A stretch of 64,000 nucleotides of DNA from Prochlorococcus sp. AG-355-N16 (lineage in GTDB: Bacteria > Cyanobacteriota > Cyanobacteriia > PCC-6307 > Cyanobiaceae), in contig QCEF01000001.1 of assembly GCA_003278545.1 (NCBI GenBank), forward strand, positions 124,001 to 188,000, in the 5' to 3' direction. This document shows, in pieces, positions 1 through 9,302 of this stretch. A program made the translations under genes and the position numbers. The notes beneath the pieces were generated by a model, which saw nothing but the letters and a program-made list of their open reading frames with translations, was not told the origin of the DNA and did no database searches. Positions within the stretch are counted from its first letter, which is position 1. Each line of letters begins with the position of its first letter.

Positions 1-1
1 A

Positions 2-913
2 GCAAAATTAAAAAAACCTGTTCCAGCTGAAAAAGTTATAGAACTCTCAGAAAAATTACTGGAACCTTCCAGTCATTCAAAAAGATATCCTCCAAGACTA
101 CATAAAACGTGGGGAACAATAGTTTTTATGTTTGCAATTCATATTCTTTCTCTTGTAGCTATACAACCAAAATTTTGGAGTCTTCCTGCAGTCACTTCAT
201 TATTATTTTTTTACTGGGTAACTGCTTGTTTAGGAGTCACACTTGGATATCACAGATTGTTGTCACACAGATCGTTCATTGTACCAAGATGGTTAGAAAG
301 ATTTTTTGCTACCTGTGGAGCCATAAGTTGCCAGCATGGACCAATAGATTGGGTAGGTTTACATAGGCATCACCACTCTTTTTCAGATACTGAAGTAGAT
401 CATCACAATAGTAAAAAGGGGTTTTGGTGGAGTCATATGGGTTGGATGTTTAAAGACGTAGAAGCACTAAAAGCTGTTCCAAAACTAAGTGCGGATTTAA
501 TCAAGGATCCATACTATAGATTTTTAAATAAATATTTTTTACTCTTACAAATACCTATTGGACTTACATTGTACGCAATAGGTCAAAAATTAGGAGTTGG
601 AGGATGGGCTCTAGTCCTTTGGGGAATTCCATTGAGACTTGTGGTTGTTTATCACGTAACTTGGCTAGTCAATTCCGCGACACATTGTTGGGGTAAAGCA
701 CCATTTGAAAGTGGTGATTCATCTAAAAATAATGCGTGGGTTGCTGCATTAACATTTGGAGAAGGTTGGCATAATAACCATCATGCATTTCCCAATTCAG
801 CAAAACAAGGATTATTTAAAGGTCAGATAGACATAACATGGGAACATATTAAGATTCTTGCGAAATTTGGATTTGCAAAAAAAGTAAAGTTACCCTCTAG
901 GTCTTATTATTAA
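2..913 (+). CDS. Acyl-lipid/acyl-CoA delta-9 type fatty acid desaturase, 5' partial
   Basis: This is a membrane di-iron desaturase that introduces a double bond into fatty acyl chains, probably on membrane lipids. The reading frame is open to the left edge of the window, so the N-terminus is missing; the first internal Met is at 128 and is not the true start. Three histidine boxes are visible: HRLLSH, then HRHHH followed by DHH, and HNNHH near the C-terminus. Hydrophobic segments lie between them, as expected for the family. The stop is followed 20 bases later by rplI. The boxes make the family certain. The delta-9 position and lipid-linked substrate are inferred from the usual DesC-type cyanobacterial enzymes. 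Confidence 0.9.
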   Translation, partial: AKLKKPVPAEKVIELSEKLLEPSSHSKRYPPRLHKTWGTIVFMFAIHILSLVAIQPKFWSLPAVTSLLFFYWVTACLGVTLGYHRLLSHRSFIVPRWLERFFATCGAISCQHGPIDWVGLHRHHHSFSDTEVDHHNSKKGFWWSHMGWMFKDVEALKAVPKLSADLIKDPYYRFLNKYFLLLQIPIGLTLYAIGQKLGVGGWALVLWGIPLRLVVVYHVTWLVNSATHCWGKAPFESGDSSKNNAWVAALTFGEGWHNNHHAFPNSAKQGLFKGQIDITWEHIKILAKFGFAKKVKLPSRSYY

Positions 914-933
914 TTATATTGTTCAATATTTTC

Positions 934-1389
934 ATGGCTAAAAGAGTACAAGTCGCATTAACTGAATCAATCGCATCACTAGGTAAAGAAGGAGATCTAG
1001 TTGATGTAGCACCAGGATACGCAAGAAATTTTCTATTACCTTATGGCAAGGCAATGAATGTAACACCAGCAGTCCTTAAACAAATTGAGAGGAAGAAAGA
1101 AAAAGAAAAAATCGCTGCTGATAAATTAAAGCAAGAAGCTTTAGATTTCCAAACTGCATTATCTACAATAGGTAGGTTTACTATCAAAAAACAAGTTGGA
1201 GAAGATGGTGTCCTTTTCGGAACGGTTACCAATGGGGATGTTGCCGAAGCGATAGAAGCTGCAACTAAAAAAGAAATTGATAGAAGAACCATTACTGTTC
1301 CTGATATTCATAATTTAGGTTCCTTTACTGCAAAAATAAAATTACATCCAGAAGTAAATGCAGAAGTAAATATTGAAGTAACAAGTTAA
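934..1389 (+). CDS. rplI: 50S ribosomal protein L9
   Basis: Ribosomal protein L9 (151 aa) binds 23S rRNA at the base of the L1 stalk. The N-terminal domain contains the signature region MAKRVQVAL, then [18 protein letters not shown], followed by a long charged helix (roughly residues 45-75) and a C-terminal domain ending in EVNIEVTS. The frame could open five codons earlier at a TTG (919), but the ATG at 934 gives the canonical N-terminus, so I use it. It precedes dnaB in the same direction, an arrangement also common in other bacteria. Confidence 0.97.
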   Translation: MAKRVQVALTESIASLGKEGDLVDVAPGYARNFLLPYGKAMNVTPAVLKQIERKKEKEKIAADKLKQEALDFQTALSTIGRFTIKKQVGEDGVLFGTVTNGDVAEAIEAATKKEIDRRTITVPDIHNLGSFTAKIKLHPEVNAEVNIEVTS

Positions 1390-1447
1390 TCAATTTGTTG
1401 CATTATTTTGAAAAGTAGCCAGAGTATATATCTAAGCAATTAAAGAT

Positions 1448-2830
1448 ATGGTTTCGGTACCTTTTCCAAATAATGGGCAAAATAAAAATTTTCAAAAGGA
1501 TTTTAATAGTGAAAATTCTGGATTAGTACCTCCTCAAAACGTTCAAGCAGAGGAAGCTGTTCTTGGGGGCATACTTCTTGATCCAGACGCGATCGGAAGA
1601 ATTGCGGACTTAATTAAACCTGAAGCTTTTTATATAAATGCCCATCAAGAGATTTATAGAACAGCATTAATGTTGCATACCCAGGGTAAACCAACTGATT
1701 TAACATCAATGAGTGCTTGGTTAGCAGATAATGGATCACTACAAAAAATTGGAGGAAACAGTAAAATGGTAGAACTAGTTGAAAATGTTTCCTCTACAGC
1801 TTCCATAGAACAAGTTGCTAATTTAATTAACGACAAATTCATGAGAAGGCAACTTATCAGATCTGGGAATGAAGTGGTTCAACTAGGTTTTGATCAAACT
1901 CAAGATACTAATGAAGTTCTAGATAAAGCAGAGCAAAAAATATTTGAAATCAGCCAAGAAAAACCTTCAAAAGGCCTAACTCAAGCAGCTGAAATCCTTA
2001 CAAGTACGTTCAATGAAATAGAGTCAAGATCATTAGGTACTTCAGTAGCCGGTATTCCAGTAAATTTCTACGACCTTGATGCGATGACTCAAGGTTTTCA
2101 AAGAAGTGATTTAATAATTGTTGCTGGAAGACCTTCAATGGGGAAAACTTCAATGGTTCTTAATCTGGCTAAAAATGTTGCACAATCGCAAGATTTACCT
2201 GTTTGTGTATTTAGCCTGGAAATGAGTAAAGAACAGTTAACATATAGATTGCTCTCTATGGAAGTTGGTATCGAGAGTGGCAGGCTAAGAACAGGAAGAT
2301 TACAGCAAGATGAGTGGCCATTACTCGGAGAAGGTATCAATTCATTAGGTCAATTACCAATATTTATAGATGACAAGCCTAACTTAAGTGTTTTAGAGAT
2401 GAGATCTCTATGCAGAAGATTAATAGCTGAACAAAAAAAAGAACTTGGATTAATTGTGATTGATTACCTCCAGTTGATGGAAGGATCAACCCCTGATAAT
2501 AGAGTGCAAGAACTTTCACGAATAACAAGAGGTCTTAAAAGCATGGCCAGAGAATTAAAAGTACCAGTAGTAGCTTTATCTCAGCTTAGTAGAGGAGTAG
2601 AGTCTAGAACAAATAAAAGACCAATGTTAAGCGATCTAAGAGAATCAGGATCTATTGAACAAGACGCAGATTTAGTATTAATGATTTATAGAGATGAATA
2701 CTATAATCCAGAGACTGAAGATAGAGGAATTACAGAAATCATTGTCACTAAACATAGAAATGGACCCGTAGGAACTGTTAAATTATTATTTGAACCTCAA
2801 TTTACGAGATTTAAGAATTTAGCAAATTAA
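1448..2830 (+). CDS. dnaB: Replicative DNA helicase DnaB
   Basis: DnaB (460 aa) is the hexameric helicase that unwinds DNA at the replication fork. The N-terminal primase-binding domain begins at VPPQNVQAEEAVLGGILLD (about residues 27-45). The RecA-like ATPase domain carries Walker A GRPSMGKTS (about 227-235) and Walker B LIVIDYLQLM (about 335-344); the DLRESGSIEQDAD motif follows. The length is normal, and there is no intein, although some cyanobacterial DnaB proteins have one. It is 12 bases ahead of mnmG on the same strand, so the two are probably cotranscribed. Confidence 0.98.
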   Translation: MVSVPFPNNGQNKNFQKDFNSENSGLVPPQNVQAEEAVLGGILLDPDAIGRIADLIKPEAFYINAHQEIYRTALMLHTQGKPTDLTSMSAWLADNGSLQKIGGNSKMVELVENVSSTASIEQVANLINDKFMRRQLIRSGNEVVQLGFDQTQDTNEVLDKAEQKIFEISQEKPSKGLTQAAEILTSTFNEIESRSLGTSVAGIPVNFYDLDAMTQGFQRSDLIIVAGRPSMGKTSMVLNLAKNVAQSQDLPVCVFSLEMSKEQLTYRLLSMEVGIESGRLRTGRLQQDEWPLLGEGINSLGQLPIFIDDKPNLSVLEMRSLCRRLIAEQKKELGLIVIDYLQLMEGSTPDNRVQELSRITRGLKSMARELKVPVVALSQLSRGVESRTNKRPMLSDLRESGSIEQDADLVLMIYRDEYYNPETEDRGITEIIVTKHRNGPVGTVKLLFEPQFTRFKNLAN

Positions 2831-2842
2831 ATCGATCCTAAA

Positions 2843-4810
2843 ATGCAAGATCATCACTCAACAAATGAATCTTTTGATGTCATCGTTATTGGTGGAGGAC
2901 ATGCAGGATGCGAAGCAGCTATAACAACAGCAAAATTAGGATTTTCTACAGCCTTATTTACAATCAATTTAGATAGGATTGCCTGGCAACCTTGCAACCC
3001 TGCTGTTGGCGGCCCGGCAAAAAGTCAGTTAGTACATGAAGTTGATGCATTAGGTGGAATTATTGGTAAATTAGCTGATGAGACAGCTATACAAAAAAGA
3101 ATATTAAATGCAAGCAGAGGTCCAGCCGTATGGGCATTAAGAGCTCAGACAGATAAAAGAGAATATTCAAAAAAAATGATAGAAATACTACAAAATACCG
3201 ATAATTTATCATTAAAAGAAGCAATGATTACTGAATTAGATATCGGAAAAACTGAAGAAATTGGATTGAACTCAAAAAAAATCTTAAAAAAAAGAATAAA
3301 AGGTGTAAGGACTTTCTTTGGTAGTTATTATTCAGCAAAATCAGTTATCATCACAGCTGGTACATTCTTAGAAGGAAGAATATGGATAGGAAATAAATCA
3401 ATGTCAGCTGGTAGATCGGGCGAACAAGCAGCAAAAGGTCTTACTCAAAACTTGCACGATATTGGTATCAAGACAGAACGTTTAAAAACAGGAACTCCAG
3501 CAAGAGTTGATAAAAGAAGTATCATTTTTGATGAATTAGATATTCAACCAAGTACTGCAGCAGATAAATATTTTTCGTTTGACCCAGAGATAAAAAATAA
3601 TATGCCCCAAGTTAGTTGTCACATCACAAGAACAACTACCAAAACACATCAACTCATTAAAGACAATTTACATTTAACTCCCATTTACGGCGGTTTTATT
3701 GATAGTAAGGGGCCAAGATATTGTCCGTCAATTGAAGATAAAATCGTCAAATTTGCTGATAAAGAATCACATCAAATTTTCTTAGAACCAGAGGGAATTA
3801 ATACCCCTGAAATATATGTGCAAGGATTTTCTACAGGTTTACCCGAAAATATTCAATTAGAACTTTTAAGGACCTTACCTGGATTAGGTGATTGTAAAAT
3901 GTTGCGACCAGCATATGCTGTGGAGTATGACTATATACCTGCAACGCAGCTCGAAACATCACTCGAAACGAAAGAAATTGAATATTTATTTAGCGCCGGT
4001 CAAATTAATGGCACTACTGGTTATGAAGAAGCAGCAGCACAAGGATTAGTTGCAGGAGTCAATGCTACAAGAAAACTAAGCAAAAAAGACCCAATAATTT
4101 TCACTAGAGAAAGCAGTTATATAGGAACAATGATTAATGATTTAATTACCAAAGATCTCAAAGAACCATACAGAGTTCTCACTAGTAGGAGTGAATATAG
4201 GTTAACTCTTAGAGGAGATAATGCAGATAGGAGATTAACACCATTAGGTTATCAAATAGGGCTAATTGATGAGAAAAGATGGTCGGCCTATCAAGAAAAA
4301 ATGAAACTCCTCGAGGAAGAGAAATTTAGATTAAATAACACTCGTTTAAAAAATACCGATGAAATATCAAAAAAGATAGAATTAGAAACGGGATCAAAAA
4401 TCAAAGGCTCAACAACTTTGAAAGAACTCTTAAAAAGACCAAACTTTCATTATTCAGATCTTATTAAATATAATTTGAATGAAATAAATTTAGGTTATTC
4501 AATACAGGAAGGTGTTGAAATAGATATTAAATACGAGGGTTACCTTAAAAGACAAAAAAACAACATTGAACAAATAAGTCGTCAAAGTTGTAAATCTCTG
4601 CCTCAAGAAATAAATTATGAAAAGATAGATACATTATCTCTAGAAGCTAGAGAAAATTTGAATAAGATAAAGCCAAAAAATTTTGGTGATGCTTCAAAAA
4701 TTCCTGGAGTAAGCAAAGCTGATTTAACTGCATTACTTGTTTGGCTAAAAATAAGAGAAATAAAAAAAGAAAAGTCAAATATTTTTGTCGAAAAAAAGTT
4801 ATCATCTTAA
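2843..4810 (+). CDS. mnmG: tRNA U34 5-carboxymethylaminomethyl modification enzyme MnmG (GidA)
   Basis: MnmG (655 aa) is the FAD-binding subunit that works with MnmE to modify the wobble uridine (U34) of certain tRNAs. The N-terminal dinucleotide fold [11 protein letters not shown] is at about residues 16-26. Other family blocks are [31 protein letters not shown] and [11 protein letters not shown] followed by [22 protein letters not shown]. The C-terminal helical domain ends near [12 protein letters not shown]. It follows dnaB closely. Confidence 0.97.
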   Translation: MQDHHSTNESFDVIVIGGGHAGCEAAITTAKLGFSTALFTINLDRIAWQPCNPAVGGPAKSQLVHEVDALGGIIGKLADETAIQKRILNASRGPAVWALRAQTDKREYSKKMIEILQNTDNLSLKEAMITELDIGKTEEIGLNSKKILKKRIKGVRTFFGSYYSAKSVIITAGTFLEGRIWIGNKSMSAGRSGEQAAKGLTQNLHDIGIKTERLKTGTPARVDKRSIIFDELDIQPSTAADKYFSFDPEIKNNMPQVSCHITRTTTKTHQLIKDNLHLTPIYGGFIDSKGPRYCPSIEDKIVKFADKESHQIFLEPEGINTPEIYVQGFSTGLPENIQLELLRTLPGLGDCKMLRPAYAVEYDYIPATQLETSLETKEIEYLFSAGQINGTTGYEEAAAQGLVAGVNATRKLSKKDPIIFTRESSYIGTMINDLITKDLKEPYRVLTSRSEYRLTLRGDNADRRLTPLGYQIGLIDEKRWSAYQEKMKLLEEEKFRLNNTRLKNTDEISKKIELETGSKIKGSTTLKELLKRPNFHYSDLIKYNLNEINLGYSIQEGVEIDIKYEGYLKRQKNNIEQISRQSCKSLPQEINYEKIDTLSLEARENLNKIKPKNFGDASKIPGVSKADLTALLVWLKIREIKKEKSNIFVEKKLSS

Positions 4811-4888
4811 AAGCATTCCGTCTGAGCACTGAATAATAAACTTTTTAACTCACCAAAAATTTTATGGGAAGAAAAAGCCTCTACTTTT

Positions 4889-5434
4889 TTGGTGAAAAAT
4901 TCATTACCAAAAATATCTGGTCCATGGAAATTAATGCTGCTTGGGGATGGAAGTCCAACTAGACATTTACAGCTTTTAACTAATCAAGAGACAAAAATTA
5001 AATTAATTTCAATGCGAGTTGATCCTCTATTCATTGAAGAAGGTCCTAAAGAATTAAATCAATTAAATGGACCTTTAATTAGAAGACAAGTATGGATTAA
5101 AAACAATAATAAAAATCTAGCATGGGCTGAAAGTTGGTGGAATGCAGAACAAGTTAATGAAAATTTAAAAGCCAAAGAAGAACCAATTTGGAAAAATTTG
5201 ACACAAGACAGATCAGAATTGTTTAGAGAAGTTGACCGAATTTCACTTGTCAATTCAAATTGGTTAGAGGCTCAATTTTGTTTTAAAGGTCCATTCTGGT
5301 CAAGAAATTATAGATTTTTTCGAGACAAAAAGCCCCTAACAATTATTAGAGAAGTATTCAATCCACATCTAGAAAGTTTATTAGGCTATTCAGGAATTAA
5401 AGAATTTACGAAACTATACTCTTCTTCTTCTTGA
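4889..5434 (+). CDS. Chorismate lyase, DUF98 (cyanobacterial type)
   Basis: The protein is predicted to convert chorismate to 4-hydroxybenzoate and pyruvate, supplying the head group for plastoquinone. Visible family features are GPWKLMLLGDGSPTRHLQLLT near the N-terminus, the RRQVWI strand, and FREV with FCFKGPFWSRNYRFF near the C-terminus. The listed start is TTG at 4889, with GTG at 4892 as an alternative. The frame stays open upstream to a TGA at 4823, and the extra residues (ILWEEKAST) resemble the N-terminus of chorismate lyases. The true start may therefore be an upstream non-ATG codon such as ATT 4859 or CTG 4829. The 3' end overlaps the convergent gene at 5414-5977 by 21 bases. Confidence 0.8.
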   Translation: MVKNSLPKISGPWKLMLLGDGSPTRHLQLLTNQETKIKLISMRVDPLFIEEGPKELNQLNGPLIRRQVWIKNNNKNLAWAESWWNAEQVNENLKAKEEPIWKNLTQDRSELFREVDRISLVNSNWLEAQFCFKGPFWSRNYRFFRDKKPLTIIREVFNPHLESLLGYSGIKEFTKLYSSSS

Positions 5435-5977
5435 TCTGGGAAGATTTCTTGATTTTGATTGAACTTGTTGGTTTGATTGAACTCTCGAAGTATTATTCTC
5501 TTTTTCTGAAGCTCTTTGCCACCTTTCAACTTTGAAATCCATTTCATCTGGCCAATCTTCGTCCTTACTCTCTTTCACATAAGGTAATTTTTTTTGCTCA
5601 GTTGTATGTATATTTTTTGGTTGCCTTAAAGATATTGCTTCTAAAGGTCTTTTTGACTGCTTTTTTGCAAATTGATAAGAATTTGATTCTCTGGAAAAAG
5701 TATTAATATCGTTGTTATCATCGTAAAAATTCTCATCATTCCAATCATCATTATCTTCATCAAAAAATAAATCCACTTTTTCAGATACCCATCTTCCTAC
5801 TTTTTTCACACTCTTACTTGTTATTCCTTGAAAATCTGAGTTCCTTCTTTTTCCTGGTCTAGCACCAGATACTCCATCAACAAATTGTCTTCCAGTTTCG
5901 AAAATTTTATCAACCTGTTTATCAACAATATTTTTATCAAAACTATTTCTAAGATTTCTAATTCTCCTTGAATCCAT
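5414..5977 (-). CDS. Conserved hypothetical protein, charged and acidic in the middle
   Basis: I do not recognise a domain. The 187-residue product starts with a basic segment (MDSRRIRNLRNSFDKN) and includes RQFVDGVSGARPGKRR and KKVGRWVSEKVDLFF. It then has a strongly acidic stretch rich in Asp and Asn (about residues 73-92) and a hydrophilic C-terminal half ending in an Arg run. There is no signal peptide or membrane segment. The C-terminal two thirds look disordered, while the N-terminal 70 residues look like a small folded or nucleic-acid-binding part. It starts with ATG. Its 3' end overlaps the chorismate lyase gene. No function is assigned. Confidence 0.75.
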   Translation of the reverse strand: MDSRRIRNLRNSFDKNIVDKQVDKIFETGRQFVDGVSGARPGKRRNSDFQGITSKSVKKVGRWVSEKVDLFFDEDNDDWNDENFYDDNNDINTFSRESNSYQFAKKQSKRPLEAISLRQPKNIHTTEQKKLPYVKESKDEDWPDEMDFKVERWQRASEKENNTSRVQSNQQVQSKSRNLPRSRRRRV

Positions 5978-6060
5978 AAATTATTTTGCTTTTTAAAATA
6001 TAAATTACATTAAAAAAATAAATAATTCCAAATATAGAAACAAAAACACATCTTATATTT

Positions 6061-6588
6061 TTAATCAAACAAAATTAAACAGTTTTTATTCCATGATCCA
6101 TTAAAGAAATTTACACAACATTTTTTGCAGGCAATATTCTTTATCCTTTTTCTATAAAAAAATTTCTCACCACAATTTTGACAAGTTCCTATGTATTTTA
6201 ATTCTCTCCTTTCAATAGGAAATGAGTGCCTCACAGAAATTTGAAAATTCTTCTCTTGCTCATTAATTTGATTCATCTTTTCTAAGAAATTTGGACCATG
6301 TATCTCATTTTTTTTTAATATCCTATCTACCCATGCATGAATCATTTCATGACATAAAGTACTATTTATTTCACTAGTGGATAAGTTACTCAAAATAGGT
6401 TTCGATAAGATAATTTCAGAATCTACAAGACCATTAATTCGTTTTCTTTTATAAAAACCAGCAGTAGTTTTTAATCTATTATCACTCCATCTAACTTTTA
6501 CTAAAGGTTGATTATTAATTGCTAGAGAATTTTCAAAATATTGGCTATTAAATTTATGAAATAAAGGTAAAAGAGGAATTACAGGCAT
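6061..6588 (-). CDS. SprT-like zinc metalloprotease domain protein
   Basis: The 175-residue protein has the SprT/Spartan zinc-protease signature TLCHEMIHAWV, with HExxH followed about 13 residues later by HGPNF, which supplies the third ligand. A C-terminal zinc ribbon with two Cys-X2-Cys pairs (CQNC and CKKC) follows. Eukaryotic Spartan proteins degrade DNA-protein crosslinks. The bacterial SprT group is poorly characterised, so a role in DNA-protein crosslink repair is only inference. It is transcribed away from the gene at 6674 and shares an 85-base divergent spacer with it. Confidence 0.85.
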   Translation of the reverse strand: MPVIPLLPLFHKFNSQYFENSLAINNQPLVKVRWSDNRLKTTAGFYKRKRINGLVDSEIILSKPILSNLSTSEINSTLCHEMIHAWVDRILKKNEIHGPNFLEKMNQINEQEKNFQISVRHSFPIERRELKYIGTCQNCGEKFFYRKRIKNIACKKCCVNFFNGSWNKNCLILFD

Positions 6589-6604
6589 TATGGATTAAAG
6601 TTAG

Positions 6605-6610
6605 TATAAT
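6605..6610 (+). promoter_or_regulatory. Candidate -10 box (TATAAT) for the 6674 gene
   Basis: A perfect TATAAT sits in the divergent spacer between the SprT-like gene and the gene starting at 6674. It would place transcription start near 6617 and give a leader of about 57 bases. No good -35 box is visible. In such AT-rich DNA a single hexamer can occur by chance. Confidence 0.35.
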
Positions 6611-6673
6611 TTTGACAAAAAAAGCCATCAAAAACGATTTCTTTTCTTAAAGTAATAAAAAACCTAAATCAAC

Positions 6674-7093
6674 ATGGATGCAACACTAGTTAAAGATATC
6701 GGAATTAAAGCATTATTAGTTGGCGGAGCTGTATTAGTTTCTTTTTGGACTTTTAATGCAGTCAAATTAGTTATAAGCGCCAGAGGAATTAATCCATTAG
6801 TAAGAAAGTTTTTTGATCAAATAGCTGCTGGCAGAATTGATGCAGCGTATGGTTTAACTACAAAAACTTATAAAACTCATGTGAAGCGCCAAGACTTTCT
6901 TAAATTTTTAGCTAGTTTAAACCTCAATAAATACAGAAATCTAAAATCAGGAAGACCGAGAGTCCAAGAAGATCAAATCATAATAACTTTGAATTTAAAA
7001 TCAGAAGATAAACAAGATGAGCTCCCATTGGATTTTACTTTCGCAAAAACTGACAATGATTGGAAAATAGACAGAATAGCAAAAGTGAATTAA
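6674..7093 (+). CDS. Membrane-anchored conserved protein with a DUF4864/DUF4878-like fold
   Basis: The 139-residue protein has one N-terminal hydrophobic segment (about residues 11-28, ALLVGGAVLVSFWTFNAV) and then a soluble domain. The pattern PLVRKFFDQIAAGRIDAAYGLTTKTYK, with DFLKFLASLNLNKYRN and a final strand FTFAKTDNDWKIDRIAKV, resembles small NTF2-like or lumazine-binding-like domains (DUF4864/DUF4878). It probably faces the periplasm or lumen. The DNA ligase gene begins 9 bases after its stop, so the two are likely cotranscribed. The function is unknown. Confidence 0.75.
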   Translation: MDATLVKDIGIKALLVGGAVLVSFWTFNAVKLVISARGINPLVRKFFDQIAAGRIDAAYGLTTKTYKTHVKRQDFLKFLASLNLNKYRNLKSGRPRVQEDQIIITLNLKSEDKQDELPLDFTFAKTDNDWKIDRIAKVN

Positions 7094-7102
7094 TAATTTC
7101 TT

Positions 7103-8431
7103 GTGAGGCAAAAAGAATTGTTTAAAGAAGAGATAATACATCAACTAGAATTACACCCAAGTAGATTAGATAAAGAAAAAATCATCTCTGAAGCAATGCA
7201 ACTAGGTCTAGATGATTTTTTTGAGGGCATCCGTATGGCACTTGATCCGTTGGTAACTTTTGGTGTAAAAATTGTTCCTGAAAAAGAAAACAAAAAAAGT
7301 CAAAATTTTTTATGGAAAGATTTTAAAAAATTAGCAAATAAGCTTATTCAAAGAGAACTTACTGGCCACGCTGCGCGCGATGCAATCATTAAGGCTATGG
7401 AATCTGCCACGCAAGAAGAGTGGAATGGTTTTTATAGACGAATTTTAATTAAAGATCTTAGATGTGGTGTATCTGAAAAAACAATCAACAAGATAGCCAA
7501 GAAATTTCCCAAATATGCGATTCCTATTTTTTCTTGCCCTTTAGCTCATGACAGTGCAAATCATGAAAAAAAAATGATAGGGAAAAAGCAAATTGAAATC
7601 AAATTAGATGGAGTGCGAGTCTTAACTATTATTAGACAAAATAAAGTAGAAATGTTTTCTCGTAATGGGAAACAATTCCATAATTTTGGTCATATTATCT
7701 CAGAAATAGAAAACGTCTTAAAAGAAGATCCTGTACCTCATGACTTAGTCCTAGATGGTGAAGTAATGAGCGCTAACTTTCAGGATTTAATGAAACAGGT
7801 TCATAGAAAAGATGGCAAACAAACAAAAGACGCAGTTTTACATCTATTTGACTTGTGTCCCCTGGAAGACTTCCAAAAAGGGAGATGGAACACTAGTCAA
7901 ACAGCAAGAAGTTTATTAGTAAAAGAATGGGTAGCAAAACATTCTATACTTCTTAGACATATAAAAACACTTGAATGGGAAAATGTAGACCTCGACACCA
8001 ATAAGGGACAGAATAGATTTGTAGAGCTAAATAAATCTGCTGTGGAGGGTGGATATGAAGGAGTAATGATTAAAGATCCTGATGCTATGTATGAATGTAA
8101 AAGAACACACAGTTGGTTAAAAGCAAAACCTTTCATTGAAGTCACTTTAAAGGTTGTATCTGTCGAGGAAGGCACAGGTCGCAATAAAGGTAGACTAGGA
8201 GCTGTACTAGTAGAAGGTGAAGATGATGGGCATGAATACAGTCTTAGTTGTGGAAGCGGATTTAGTGATATTCAACGTGAAGAATATTGGTCAAAACGGA
8301 ATCAACTTATTGGTCAACTTGTAGAAATCAGAGCTGATGCTAAAACTAAATCCAAGGATGCGGTGGCTTTTAGTCTTAGGTTCCCTAGATTTAAATGCTT
8401 TAGAGGATTTAAAGCTGGAGAAAAAGTTTAA
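7103..8431 (+). CDS. ATP-dependent DNA ligase, T4-like
   Basis: The 442-residue protein is an ATP-dependent DNA ligase that seals nicks through a lysyl-AMP intermediate. The nucleotidyltransferase motif I is EIKLDGVR, with catalytic Lys at about 167. Other motifs are FSRNGKQ (III-like), LDGEV (about 217-221), EGVMIKDPDA (IV) and SWLKAKP (V). An OB fold follows with VEEGTGRNKGRLGAVLVE. The N-terminal segment RELTGHAARDA, then RRILIKDLRCGVS, resembles the helical domain of phage T4 ligase as I remember it. It starts with GTG, 9 bases after the previous gene. Bacteria normally rely on NAD-dependent LigA for replication, so this is probably an accessory or repair ligase, possibly of viral ancestry. 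Confidence 0.9.
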   Translation: MRQKELFKEEIIHQLELHPSRLDKEKIISEAMQLGLDDFFEGIRMALDPLVTFGVKIVPEKENKKSQNFLWKDFKKLANKLIQRELTGHAARDAIIKAMESATQEEWNGFYRRILIKDLRCGVSEKTINKIAKKFPKYAIPIFSCPLAHDSANHEKKMIGKKQIEIKLDGVRVLTIIRQNKVEMFSRNGKQFHNFGHIISEIENVLKEDPVPHDLVLDGEVMSANFQDLMKQVHRKDGKQTKDAVLHLFDLCPLEDFQKGRWNTSQTARSLLVKEWVAKHSILLRHIKTLEWENVDLDTNKGQNRFVELNKSAVEGGYEGVMIKDPDAMYECKRTHSWLKAKPFIEVTLKVVSVEEGTGRNKGRLGAVLVEGEDDGHEYSLSCGSGFSDIQREEYWSKRNQLIGQLVEIRADAKTKSKDAVAFSLRFPRFKCFRGFKAGEKV

Positions 8432-8546
8432 ATTACAAAAATAATATTCAACAAAGTAGTCAATGAAAAATATGGATTTAAGTAAAAAAATAAAAATCTC
8501 AGCTATAGAATGTAAGAATTATTATCTTGACTTTTTTTAGAGACTT

Positions 8547-8699
8547 ATGACTAAGAAAACAGTTTTCAACTTCATAAAAACACCTTGTGGACAGGCAAAA
8601 TATATCGAATTAGAAGCCAACAAAACTTTACTAGGTAAAATTAGACTGTTGTGGTTTATCTTAATTGCATCTATTAGAGATTGGAATATTAAAGAGTAA
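8547..8699 (+). CDS. Small hypothetical protein, 50 aa
   Basis: A short ATG-initiated frame encodes 50 residues: MTKKTVFNFIKTPCGQAKYI, then a charged stretch, and a hydrophobic C-terminal segment KIRLLWFILIASIRDW. The composition looks protein-like, and the frame fills most of the 270-base gap between the ligase and the convergent membrane gene. The hydrophobic segment could be an amphipathic or short membrane helix. The family is not recognised. Only conservation in relatives would confirm that it is translated. Confidence 0.55.
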   Translation: MTKKTVFNFIKTPCGQAKYIELEANKTLLGKIRLLWFILIASIRDWNIKE

Positions 8700-8703
8700 A
8701 TTA

Positions 8704-9300
8704 TTAGGATTTTTCAAAATATTCTCTAGAGTATTTAGCTGAGAAATATACAACTAAAAAAGTTGAAATAATTCCAACGATAGTAATATAAATATTATTT
8801 GGTGATTGCACATTTTTTAAATCCTGAATACTTTTTGCCAAACTACCTATTGAGCAATACAGAAAAGTTCCTGGAATTATTCCTAGAAGACCAAGAGCGA
8901 AATCTCTAAATTTAACATTATTCAAACCATAAAAATAATTAAGAATACTGAAGGGAAATATCGGCGATAATCTCGCTAAAAAAATTAATTTAAGTCCGCC
9001 TTTTTCTACTACTTTTTCCATGACACTTAATTTTGGGTAACGACTAAAAAGATTTTTTAGCTTTTTTGCAAATAAACTTTTTGATACAAAGAAAGCAACT
9101 GATGCTCCTATGGAAGCAGAAATGAAAACGATAATAGAGCCTAAATATGAGCCATAAAAAAAACCTGATAATAAAGATAACCAAGAAGCTGGAAGTATTA
9201 ATAAAATAATTAAAATATAAATACAAACAAACGAAAAGATCCCAATTCCAGTATTAAAAAAAAAAGATAGATTATAAATATTTTCAAGAAATATATTCAT
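8704..9300 (-). CDS. DedA/VTT-family (TVP38/TMEM64) membrane protein
   Basis: The 198-residue integral membrane protein has several hydrophobic helices and the VTT-domain core LPASWLSLLSGFFYGSYLGS, followed by SASIGASVAFFVSK and the ARLSPIFPFSILNYFYGL reentrant region. The family is linked to lipid scrambling or membrane homeostasis, but the substrate here is unknown. I use the ATG at 9300. A TTG two codons upstream (9306) would overlap the valS stop codon. It lies directly downstream of valS on the same strand and is probably cotranscribed. Confidence 0.85.
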   Translation of the reverse strand: MNIFLENIYNLSFFFNTGIGIFSFVCIYILIILLILPASWLSLLSGFFYGSYLGSIIVFISASIGASVAFFVSKSLFAKKLKNLFSRYPKLSVMEKVVEKGGLKLIFLARLSPIFPFSILNYFYGLNNVKFRDFALGLLGIIPGTFLYCSIGSLAKSIQDLKNVQSPNNIYITIVGIISTFLVVYFSAKYSREYFEKS

Positions 9301-9302
9301 TC

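Noticed and set aside
919-933. TTG extension of rplI
   Set aside because: The ATG at 934 gives the standard L9 N-terminus; the extension does not match the family.
1448-2830. Intein in DnaB
   Set aside because: The protein has normal length with uninterrupted Walker motifs.
7103-8431. Prophage remnant around the phage-like ligase
   Set aside because: No integrase, structural or other phage genes flank it; the neighbours are chromosomal.
8463-8540. 25-codon ATG frame before the 50-residue gene
   Set aside because: Very short, AT-rich and without any recognisable feature; chance frames of this size are expected.
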